From: an archaeon | GTDB taxonomy: Archaea; Nanobdellota; Nanobdellia; Pacearchaeales; GW2011-AR1 | DNA length: 64,000 nucleotides | Reading direction: 5' to 3' | Assembly: GCA_030605415.1 (NCBI GenBank) | Contig: JAUWIJ010000004.1 | Location: forward strand, 1 to 64,000 | Shown here: in pieces, positions 56,458 to 64,000 of the stretch | Layout: each line of letters opens with the position of its first letter | Numbering within the stretch: the stretch's first letter is position 1 | Notes under the pieces: generated by a model | Seen by the model: the letters and a program-made list of their open reading frames with translations, nothing else | Told to the model about the DNA's origin: nothing | Database searches by the model: none | Translations under genes and position numbers: made by a program

Positions 56458-57219
56458 ATGGCTGTGTGTTATTCTCATTCAAGACTAAGTACTTTTGAAC
56501 AGTGCCCGTTTAAATTTAAGTTAAGATATATTGATAAAGTTGTTCCCGAAATTGAGAATTTTATAGAAGCGTTTTTGGGGAGCGTTGTGCATAATACTTT
56601 GGAGTGGCTATATCTTCAGGTAAAAGAAAATAAAGTTCCCGAGTTGGACGATGTTGTTTTGCATTACGCTTCTGAGTGGCACGAAAATTATACGCCTGAT
56701 ATTCAAGTCGTGAAGTTCGGGATGACCCCTAAAGATTATTACAATAAAGGAATTAAATTTCTTATTGATTATTATATGAAGCATAAGCCTTTTGAGGATG
56801 GAACTCTCGAGGTCGAAAAAAGAATAGTTGTCGAATTGGAGGATTATAAAATTCAGGGATATATTGACAGGCTCGTTTTTAATTCCGAGAAAGATGAGTA
56901 CGAAATTCACGATTATAAAACTGCGAAGAATCTTCCTAGTCAGGAGCATGTAGAAAAAGATAGACAATTGGCTTTGTATTCGATTGCAATTAAAGGAGCG
57001 TTTGGGAAAGATGTTAAGTTGGTTTGGCATTATCTGGCACATAATAAAAAAATAACATCAAGGAGAACAGATGAGCAATTGGAAGAATTAAAAAAAGAGA
57101 TTATAGAACTTATTAAAAAGATTGAATCCACGACGGAGTTTCCAGTAAAAAAATCTGTTTTGTGTGGTTGGTGTGGGTATAAAAATATGTGTTCTAAAAT
57201 GAATTGTAAATGTTGTTAG
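56458..57219 (+). CDS. PD-(D/E)XK (RecB/Cas4-like) nuclease with C-terminal Cys cluster
   Basis: SRLSTFEQCPFKFKLRYI, GYIDRL...YEIHDYKTAK, CGWCGYKNMC. Confidence 0.88.
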   Translation: MAVCYSHSRLSTFEQCPFKFKLRYIDKVVPEIENFIEAFLGSVVHNTLEWLYLQVKENKVPELDDVVLHYASEWHENYTPDIQVVKFGMTPKDYYNKGIKFLIDYYMKHKPFEDGTLEVEKRIVVELEDYKIQGYIDRLVFNSEKDEYEIHDYKTAKNLPSQEHVEKDRQLALYSIAIKGAFGKDVKLVWHYLAHNKKITSRRTDEQLEELKKEIIELIKKIESTTEFPVKKSVLCGWCGYKNMCSKMNCKCC

Positions 57220-57281
57220 GGTTATATCGACTCAAACTTAATCACAATAATATTTATATCTCGGAAGACTATCTATTTATT

Positions 57282-57758
57282 ATGGTCAAAACATCTTTAG
57301 AAAAAATTTTTTCAAAAAAGTTTAAAGCAATTGATTCAAGATTAAAAACGTCGTTTGTTCTGATTAGGCAAGATGTTGATGAAATACAAGCGGTAGTCGA
57401 GGCAATGCGGAAATATCTTAAGAAAAAAGATAAGCAATATATTTACGCGAAGAAGGAAGACAATAAAATACGGGACAAATTTCGGAAGGATATCGACGAG
57501 TTTACTCAAAAAATTAGTCAATTGAAAATTGCACTTTCTATCGTCCAAGATTTAAAAAAAGAGGTAGTGGTAAGAAAAGATCTCGCTCAAATTGAAGATA
57601 GAATTAAGACCTCCTTCAAAAATGAAATTGAAAACTACAAAAATCAAATTAAAAATTTAAGACTTGATTTAAAGGAAACGGAAAAAAGAATAATTGCAAT
57701 AGAAAATGGATATGTTCGGGAAAAGAAAAGTTGGTTTTCTAGGAAAATTAATTCTTAG
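57282..57758 (+). CDS. Coiled-coil hypothetical protein
   Basis: ORF, start MVKTSLEKIF. Confidence 0.5.
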   Translation: MVKTSLEKIFSKKFKAIDSRLKTSFVLIRQDVDEIQAVVEAMRKYLKKKDKQYIYAKKEDNKIRDKFRKDIDEFTQKISQLKIALSIVQDLKKEVVVRKDLAQIEDRIKTSFKNEIENYKNQIKNLRLDLKETEKRIIAIENGYVREKKSWFSRKINS

Positions 57759-58497
57759 GAGTATATTTTCCATCGGGTCCAACTATACAGTTTCTACCAA
57801 CCTTTTTGGCTTGATATAAAAATTTATCAACTCTATCAACAAGACTTTTGTAAGAATCCCCTGTTTTAATTTGGTCTACTCCAACACTAATATTAACGGG
57901 CAGATTGTGCGTCTCTCTGTTTTCATCTTCAAACCCTATCGGGTAATCAGCAATTTTACAATTTAATTTATATGCCACATCTAAAGCACCCCTTCTGTTT
58001 GTATCAGGAAGAATGATACCAAATTCTTCTCCTCCATATCTGCAGGTAACATCCGATTCACGAACTCCTCTTTCTAAAAGTTCACCCATCACTTTAAGAA
58101 CTCTGTCTCCTGCAAGATGTCCATATTTATCATTGAATAATTTAAAGTGGTCAATATCGGCAATTATTAGGGACGCGTTTTCATTTCCCCTATCTACTCT
58201 TGCAATTGTCTTATCAAGAATACCGTTAAAAAATCTTTTATTATACAGTCCAGTTAACTCATCAGTTACAGAAGTTTCTTCCAGTTTATTAGTATATTCT
58301 GTCATTTCAAGCATGGTATACTTCATCTCACTATGTAAAGTTCTAAGAGTGCTACTGTCTCTTATGTTTTTACCTAATGCGTCAATATACAAATTCATTC
58401 TTGTGTTAGGATTTCCCACATTTATTCCAATATCCCCTATAACATCAGCCCAACTATTGTTATGTTTTTTTAAAATAGAATCTAAACTATCTACCAT
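57748..58497 (-). CDS. GGDEF-domain protein (putative diguanylate cyclase)
   Basis: DELTGLYNKRFFNGIL, IADIDHFKLFNDKYGHLAGD, CRYGGEEFGIILP. Confidence 0.93.
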   Translation of the reverse strand: MVDSLDSILKKHNNSWADVIGDIGINVGNPNTRMNLYIDALGKNIRDSSTLRTLHSEMKYTMLEMTEYTNKLEETSVTDELTGLYNKRFFNGILDKTIARVDRGNENASLIIADIDHFKLFNDKYGHLAGDRVLKVMGELLERGVRESDVTCRYGGEEFGIILPDTNRRGALDVAYKLNCKIADYPIGFEDENRETHNLPVNISVGVDQIKTGDSYKSLVDRVDKFLYQAKKVGRNCIVGPDGKYTPKN

Positions 58498-58640
58498 ATA
58501 TTCGATGTAATATTTAGGTTTATAAATCTTTCTGTTGTGTTGTTTCTGTTAAGAGGTAACATGTATTGTTGTCTAAGATATCATTCATTATAATAAAACT
58601 TATAAGCTTGCCTCGCGATTTTCTGTCAGGAGGTACTAAA

Positions 58641-60515
58641 ATGTGGTCATTATATGAAAAAACGGAGAATTCTGATTCAATTAATCCTTTTGATAGCGAC
58701 GGTAAAAAACTTGAACCTTTAAAATTTTCAAACGGGAAAACTCAAGCCGACGTGGTCAAGGAAATTCTTGATGCGATTAAAAATGGTAATAAATTAATTT
58801 TTATCAAAGGTTCGTGTGGTTCGGGAAAATCGGCTATTGCTTTGAATCTCGCAAGACATTTTAAAAAAACATCAATTGTTGTTCCAATTAAATCTCTTCA
58901 GGAGCAATACGAAAAAGATTATACTCAAAAAAAGTTTATTTTAAAGCAAGATAAAAAACTTTTAAAAATTGCGGTTGTCAAGGGCAGAAATAATTTTCGA
59001 TGTCCGTTTAGCGGTGAGCGTGCCGATGACCACGAGCTTCCTTGTACAATAGAACTTCGGGAAAAAAATACGGAGCAACTTTTAAAATATGTAGATTTGA
59101 ATTCTGAGGTTGATAGGGAAAATTTTTCGACGGCATCTGATGTCAGACGAATGAATATTGCACCGGCCTGTCCTTATTGGGCACCGATTATGCCGGCAGA
59201 GATTAATCCAAAGGGATTGTCTGATGTTAAGAAAAAGAGATATCATGCGATTTGCGGAAAGGAATTTGCTCTTTTCCAAAGGAAAAAGGGTTGCGGATAT
59301 TACGACCAATACGAGGCATATTCTGATGCGGATGTTATAATTTTCAACTCAATGAAATATCAAATTGAGACGATGATGGGCAGAAAGCCAAAGACAGATT
59401 TAGATATTATCGACGAGTGTGACGAATTTCTGGATTCATTTTCGAGTGAGCGAAAACTTAATTTAAATCGACTTCAATCTTCTTTGTCAAATCTTATGCC
59501 GAAAGAGCAAGACAAACGAACAATAGTTAAGGAATTAATTCATGAAATTAATAATATTTTGTTTTCGCCTCCGTTAACCGATATTCAAAAACTAAACGAA
59601 TCACCAATTTTAAAAATACTGGAGATAGCTATAGAAAATCCTAATCTTGCCGAAGAGGAGGAACTTAATTATTATAATACGCTTGTGGAAATTGCCCGTT
59701 CGTTTGAAAATCTTTTGGACGAAACTTATATTTCTATAGACAAAATTTCTAAAGATTCGCAACAAGGTTTATTCTCTAAAAACACCGAAGACACGGTTGT
59801 GGTAAATATAGTTTCAATTAATCTCGCACAGAAACTTAAAGAGTTGATTGAGCAAAATAATATTTTGGTTATGATGTCGGGCACACTTCATTCTGAGCAT
59901 GTTCTGAAAGATATTTTTGGATTAGAGAATTTTAAAATTATTGAAGCTGAAATTCAGAAGCCTGGCGATATTAAAAAACATCAAACGGGACTTGAGCGGA
60001 ATTGTTCATTTGCGAATTTTAAAAATGGGACGGTTACTCGGAATATGTATTTGAAAATAATGGATATGTGTATGGCGAATGCTGAGCATCCAACGCTTGT
60101 TCATGTTAGCGCGTTTAAAGATTTGCCGACCGAAGAGGAGAATTTGAAGTTGAAACTTGATAATGTGATTACGCAGGAAAGATTGAGAGAACTTCAATCT
60201 AAGGGAAATAGTGCGGTAGATGATTTTGTAAATGGCGAGGAGGATGTTTTGTTTACGACGAAATGTTCGCGGGGTGTGGATTTCGCCGGCGACAAATGTA
60301 ATTCGATTGTTATCACAAAATTTCCTTATCCAAATATACAGGGACTTTTTTGGAAAATATTGAAGCAGGAACATCCTGAGAAATTTATGACTTTTTATAT
60401 GGATAAGGCAAGGCGGGAGTTAGTTCAAAAAATTGCGAGGGGTGTTAGATTTAAAGGCGATAAAGTTGGTTTGTGGAGTCCGGATGTTCGAGTTTTGAAT
60501 GCTAATTTGGATTAA
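58641..60515 (+). CDS. XPD/DinG-like Fe-S superfamily 2 helicase
   Basis: FIKGSCGSGKSAIALNLARH (Walker A), Cys cluster CPF..C..C..C, DIIDECDEF (DEAH-like), VKIARGVRFKGDKVG-type motif VI; SD AGGAGGT before ATG. Confidence 0.85.
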   Translation: MWSLYEKTENSDSINPFDSDGKKLEPLKFSNGKTQADVVKEILDAIKNGNKLIFIKGSCGSGKSAIALNLARHFKKTSIVVPIKSLQEQYEKDYTQKKFILKQDKKLLKIAVVKGRNNFRCPFSGERADDHELPCTIELREKNTEQLLKYVDLNSEVDRENFSTASDVRRMNIAPACPYWAPIMPAEINPKGLSDVKKKRYHAICGKEFALFQRKKGCGYYDQYEAYSDADVIIFNSMKYQIETMMGRKPKTDLDIIDECDEFLDSFSSERKLNLNRLQSSLSNLMPKEQDKRTIVKELIHEINNILFSPPLTDIQKLNESPILKILEIAIENPNLAEEEELNYYNTLVEIARSFENLLDETYISIDKISKDSQQGLFSKNTEDTVVVNIVSINLAQKLKELIEQNNILVMMSGTLHSEHVLKDIFGLENFKIIEAEIQKPGDIKKHQTGLERNCSFANFKNGTVTRNMYLKIMDMCMANAEHPTLVHVSAFKDLPTEEENLKLKLDNVITQERLRELQSKGNSAVDDFVNGEEDVLFTTKCSRGVDFAGDKCNSIVITKFPYPNIQGLFWKILKQEHPEKFMTFYMDKARRELVQKIARGVRFKGDKVGLWSPDVRVLNANLD

Positions 60516-60564
60516 TGTCATTAAATTACAATAATATTTAAAAAATATTTTTCTATTAAATTAT

Positions 60565-60879
60565 ATGAAATCAACAAATCAAGATGATAATTATTTAGTA
60601 AAAAATTTCAGATTAGTTAAAGCAAGAGAACTCGCGGGACTCAGTCAGTCGGATGTGGCCAGACGGGTCGGAATACTTCACGCAACTTATTTTACTTATG
60701 AACGAATGAAAAATGAGCCGCAACAAAATCGCAAAACCAAAATCGCGCAAATTTTAAGACAACCCGTTGAATATTTATTTCCGGAAAAAATAAAACAACA
60801 TTATGCAACACGCGCAAAATCCGAAGATATTTATGATAATTGCGAAAAAATGAGTTTTGATTTTGAAGAAATTTTTTAA
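60565..60879 (+). CDS. XRE-type helix-turn-helix protein
   Basis: RLVKARELAGLSQSDVARRVGILHATYFTYERMKNEPQ. Confidence 0.82.
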   Translation: MKSTNQDDNYLVKNFRLVKARELAGLSQSDVARRVGILHATYFTYERMKNEPQQNRKTKIAQILRQPVEYLFPEKIKQHYATRAKSEDIYDNCEKMSFDFEEIF

Positions 60880-60888
60880 AAAATAGAT

Positions 60889-61119
60889 ATGGATAAACAA
60901 ATTGACAACAAAAGATTAAGAATAGTTATGGACAAATTATTAAATGAATTGACGCCCAGACAAAGAGAAGTATTAGAACTGCGCTGTCAGGGGAATACAC
61001 TTGAAGAAGTAGGAAGAAATTATAATTGTACCAGAGAAAACATCAGACAAATAGAAATAAAAGCTCTAAGACGATTAAGACACCCTTCTCGCTCAAAATT
61101 ATTGAGAGAGTTTCTTTAA
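60889..61119 (+). CDS. Stand-alone sigma-70 region 4-like protein
   Basis: [52 protein letters not shown]. Confidence 0.9.
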   Translation: MDKQIDNKRLRIVMDKLLNELTPRQREVLELRCQGNTLEEVGRNYNCTRENIRQIEIKALRRLRHPSRSKLLREFL

Positions 61120-61148
61120 TACATTCTAAAAAAAATCGACATGGAGTT

Positions 61149-61682
61149 TTAGTAATTTATTTTGAGTTGCTTAGAATAACTTAATCTTTCAAGATCACCT
61201 TTACCTATTAAAAATGTTTTTTCCACAAGGTTAAGTATTTTCTTCGTTGCCCTCTTAATCTCAGCATGACTATAATTTCCTTTTTCTGTTAAGAAAGTGC
61301 TTTCTAAGAAAACAAGTGCTTTTGCCCTTCCTTCCTCCATTGCAAGATAATTTATATTATCCGTTTTAAAATTATATCCAATTATTCCTAATACACTAGT
61401 TATATATCCCATTCTTGCTTCCGGGTCACTTCGAGGGAGGCCCATTGCATAATAAAATGGTCCCAATTCTTTCTTTCTTTCCTGATATTCCTGAATTTCT
61501 TTTCTTGACCATTTTTGTTTTGAAAATATATTTTTTATGGTATGAATATAATATGGATCTAACTCCCAATTCACTATTGCCTGATATTCCCCTACCTCTT
61601 TTTCTGACCATGGTTGAAGAACGGGAGGTCTTCCCTCTTCATCAAATTCTATTATTTTCTCCCTCATCCCGATACAAATCAA
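61149..61682 (-). CDS. Hypothetical protein with internal motif repeat
   Basis: PWSEKEVGEYQAIVNWELDPYYI / KWSRKEIQEYQERKKELGPFYY. Confidence 0.5.
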   Translation of the reverse strand: MICIGMREKIIEFDEEGRPPVLQPWSEKEVGEYQAIVNWELDPYYIHTIKNIFSKQKWSRKEIQEYQERKKELGPFYYAMGLPRSDPEARMGYITSVLGIIGYNFKTDNINYLAMEEGRAKALVFLESTFLTEKGNYSHAEIKRATKKILNLVEKTFLIGKGDLERLSYSKQLKINY

Positions 61683-61766
61683 AACAGGTTTTTAAAATAT
61701 CTGTTTTTAATAAAATAATATTAATATTTAAAAACCATTTTTTTCACCAAATTATATGGAATTTTG

Positions 61767-62270
61767 TTAATCAACTCTTTCCAAATAATCCACAGCCTTC
61801 TTAACATCAGAAGTTATTAAAACAGAATCTCTAAGCTCAGAAATTTTTCTAATCCATTCAGGTAACTCACCAACATCAATAACTGCAACTTTTTTATTAT
61901 AATCTTTTATTGCGTGAATTATCTCAGTTAGCGTTCCAAGTCCTCCATTGAGAGCAATAATTGCATCACTTTCTTTAACTATTTTGATATTTCTTTCGGG
62001 GTACTCAAGACCTGTCTTAATAATCTTATCAGGTGTGAGTCCGATTTTTTCACCGACCCTTTCCATTTCTTTTACCGACGGGAGATATACAATATATTCT
62101 GTTCCCTTATTTTTTCTGTAAGAATTAGCTACAATTTCTGATACACCAGTCCCAGCCCCACTAATCAGGACATGACCCTTCTCGGCAAGAATTTTTCCAA
62201 TCTGCTCCGCTTCGTTTTTAGACCTTAATGCCTTTTTCTTTTGCCAAGTTCCAATAATTAAAATTCTCAT
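61767..62270 (-). CDS. TIGR00725 / LOG-like Rossmann-fold protein
   Basis: MRILIIGTWQKKK...EQIGKILAEKGHVLISGAGTGVSEIVANS...ALNGGLGTLTEI. Confidence 0.85.
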   Translation of the reverse strand: MRILIIGTWQKKKALRSKNEAEQIGKILAEKGHVLISGAGTGVSEIVANSYRKNKGTEYIVYLPSVKEMERVGEKIGLTPDKIIKTGLEYPERNIKIVKESDAIIALNGGLGTLTEIIHAIKDYNKKVAVIDVGELPEWIRKISELRDSVLITSDVKKAVDYLERVD

Positions 62271-62343
62271 ATATATTACTTGGATGACTTGTTTATATTT
62301 GTTTAGGCAATAATGACGACTACGCCCACACCAGGAGTCTACT

Positions 62344-62405
62344 CACAATTTGCATTTCGCAAAAATAAAAAAGCAAATAAATCTTTTGCTCAAAGCGAAT
62401 TGTTC
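62344..62405. repeat. 62-bp dispersed core element, copy at tRNA-Ser
   Basis: 58/62 identical to 37507-37568. Confidence 0.92.
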
Positions 62406-62464
62406 GCCTAGGCACGCCTTGGTTCAATACGCCCACACCCGGAGTCTACTCAAACTTCACTCTA

Positions 62465-62504
62465 TACCCTACCAAATATATTTGAAAATGGGCGGGGCAC
62501 ACTG
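62465..62504 (+). repeat. 40-bp variant of the 42-bp mini-element
   Basis: TACCCTACCAAATATATTTGAAAATGGGCGGGGCACACTG; absent from the adjacent tandem unit. Confidence 0.88.
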
Positions 62505-62685
62505 AAATTTTGCAATATATTTTTGTTTGTGCAAAATTCGAGCAAAGATTTTCGCCTAGGCACGCCTCGGTTCAATACGCCCACACCCGGAGTCTACTCA
62601 AACTTCACTCTAAAATTTTGCAATATATTTTTGTTTGTGCAAAATTCGAGCAAAGATTTTCGCCTAGGCACGCCTCGGTTCAATA

Positions 62686-62766
62686 CGCCCACACCCGGAG
62701 TCGAACCGAGGCACCCCGAGGGGTCAAGAGTTCCAGTCTTGTGCAATACCGTTATGCGATATGGGC
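62686..62766 (-). tRNA. tRNA-Ser (GGA)
   Basis: Acceptor GCCCATA/TGTGGGC; anticodon arm CAAGA-CTGGAAC-TCTTG; long variable arm ACCCC-TC-GGGGT; T arm CTCGG-TTCGACT-CCGGG. Confidence 0.93.
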
Positions 62767-62877
62767 AATATATATCAAAGATAAGCTTGCTTTTTAAAAT
62801 TAGTTATTGCAACAGTGTATTAACTAAATAGGAATAACCACAGAAAGATTTATAAATTCTTGTTGAATTATGAAAGA

Positions 62878-63159
62878 ATGGTTTTCGAAGGGCGAAATAC
62901 AAAAGCAAAATACATGCATTATTACGGCGAAGTGCGAGCACTTCAGGAAAGAGTAGCTTTTGCTAATGAATTAAGAGATACAAGATTGGAAAAAAATCTT
63001 TTAAATAAATTGGTGGTTGCAATAGATGCATATGAATCACATGTTCCAAAAAAATTAAGAGAGACAACAAGGTTAAGAAATATGAGTGATTGGAGAGCAT
63101 ATTATGTGGATATGATTTCTCAAATAGAGTTAGAGTTTAATCAACCATCTCAATTTTGA
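62878..63159 (+). CDS. Small hypothetical protein
   Basis: ORF, start MVFEGRNTKAKYMHYYGEVRAL. Confidence 0.5.
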   Translation: MVFEGRNTKAKYMHYYGEVRALQERVAFANELRDTRLEKNLLNKLVVAIDAYESHVPKKLRETTRLRNMSDWRAYYVDMISQIELEFNQPSQF

Positions 63160-63445
63160 TTTTAACAGTTCGGGGAATGTTGATTCTCATAATGTTGTGA
63201 AGAATTTTATCATTCGACGGCAAATCAATAATTCGTTTGTGGATTCTCATTTCGTATCTGTCAAAACTGGCTGTTCCATCGCCACAGGGAGATTTTCGAG
63301 TGGTTATTTTTAATCTTTTTGTCGGCAAAGGAATCGGTCCTGAAATCGGCATTCCTGCTCCGTTGGCAATTGTTTTTATTCTATCAATAACTTCATTCAG
63401 TTTATCAATTTCCACACTTTGTAATTTAATCCTTACTGTTGTCAT
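63137..63445 (-). CDS. rps10: 30S ribosomal protein S10 (uS10)
   Basis: VRIKLQSVEIDKLNEVIDRI...GPIPLPTKRLKITTRKSPCGDGTASFDRYEMRIHKRIIDL. Confidence 0.95.
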   Translation of the reverse strand: MTTVRIKLQSVEIDKLNEVIDRIKTIANGAGMPISGPIPLPTKRLKITTRKSPCGDGTASFDRYEMRIHKRIIDLPSNDKILHNIMRINIPRTVKIKIEMVD

Positions 63446-63495
63446 AAATTAATCACAAAAATTACACTTTTAAACCTTGCTGTCTTTTAATTTTA

Positions 63496-64000
63496 ATGCA
63501 AATCAAACCAATCATTTTGGCGATATTATTTGTTGCATCGGGTGTATTTTATTATAATATTACAGGCGAAGTAACTAAATCTGAGATTGGTCAGGTTTTG
63601 GAAATTGTGGATGGTGATACGGTGAAATTAGCTAATGGGCAAACACTTAGATTGCTCGGGATTAATACGCCAGAGAAGTCGATGTTGTTTAGTGAGGAAG
63701 CAACGGAATTTCTTAAAAAATTAATTCAAAACAGGTCAGTCCGGATTGAATCTCACGGCGTTGGAAAATACGGCCGAACTCTCGCATATATATTTTTAGA
63801 CGACAGGAATATCAATAGAGAGATTTTGGCGCAAGGTTTAGGTACATTATATTATTACGGAAAAGACAATCATTATGTTGAACTGAAACAAGCTGAGGAG
63901 TTTGCGAGATTGAATCAGAAAGGGTTATGGGAAAAATCGCCAGATGCAAATTGTGTTGAATTAATTGAACTTAAAACCGACGAGCCTGAGAAACTTATTT
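63496..64000 (+). CDS. Thermonuclease (SNase) family protein, truncated by window end
   Basis: GQVLEIVDGDTVKLANGQTLRLLGINTPE; KYGRTLAYIFLD. Confidence 0.9.
   Translation, partial: MQIKPIILAILFVASGVFYYNITGEVTKSEIGQVLEIVDGDTVKLANGQTLRLLGINTPEKSMLFSEEATEFLKKLIQNRSVRIESHGVGKYGRTLAYIFLDDRNINREILAQGLGTLYYYGKDNHYVELKQAEEFARLNQKGLWEKSPDANCVELIELKTDEPEKLI

Larger units (their letters stand above)
62323..62685. repeat. Three tandem units (107, 148, 108 bp), each carrying a tRNA-Ser 3'-end copy
   Basis: CGCCCACACC(C/A)GGAGTCTACTCA at 62323, 62430 and 62578, then the true tRNA end at 62686. Confidence 0.93.

Noticed and set aside
62323-62685. Tandem array as a possible CRISPR
   Set aside because: Units are whole tandem duplications with tRNA 3' ends, not short repeats with unique spacers; no cas genes seen
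62510-62831. ORFs 62510..62797 and 62523..62831 with repeated peptide motif (FSPRHASVQYAHTRS / DFRLGTPRFNTPTPGV)
   Set aside because: They lie entirely in the tRNA-Ser tandem repeat and antisense to the tRNA; the peptide repetition is a by-product of the DNA repeat

Overview
The window is a low-GC archaeal chromosome segment, most likely a DPANN archaeon of the Pace-/Woesearchaeota type. The assignment rests on gene content: archaeal PolB, FEN1, TFE, NreA, diphthine synthase, TrmB and uS10. A few genes look bacterial (AlaRS, sigma-70 region 4, GGDEF). About 60 protein genes and three tRNA genes can be supported: Thr-GGT, Ser-GGA, and Glu-CTC with a 90-nt intron. I found no rRNA and no CRISPR array. 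The most striking content is a layered system of short repeats. (1) A 42-bp mini-element, consensus roughly TACCCTCACAGATATAAGGGAAA-TAGGTTGGGGCA[GACCC/CACTG/CGCCG], is present in about 8 copies. Precise empty-site counterparts can be read for several copies, one copy is nested inside another, and one lies in frame inside a dihydrouridine synthase gene. (2) Degenerate heptamer tandem arrays (GAGTTCT / GAGTCTG / GGTCGGA types) lie between genes and also in frame inside ileS, pheT and dphB. A related 16-bp tandem repeat currently frameshifts ileS; deleting one unit restores the reading frame exactly. (3) Duplicated gene ends flank small cassettes or palindromic fillers at tRNA-Ser, tRNA-Glu, tRNA-Thr, alaS, ileS, a phosphoglycerate-mutase-like gene and dus/matrixin. 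A 62-bp core (58/62 identical) is shared by the tRNA-Ser and alaS loci. Together these suggest an uncharacterised family of non-autonomous mini-elements or recombination products targeting gene ends and tolerated loops. All calls come from reading the sequence by eye; no database search was run.
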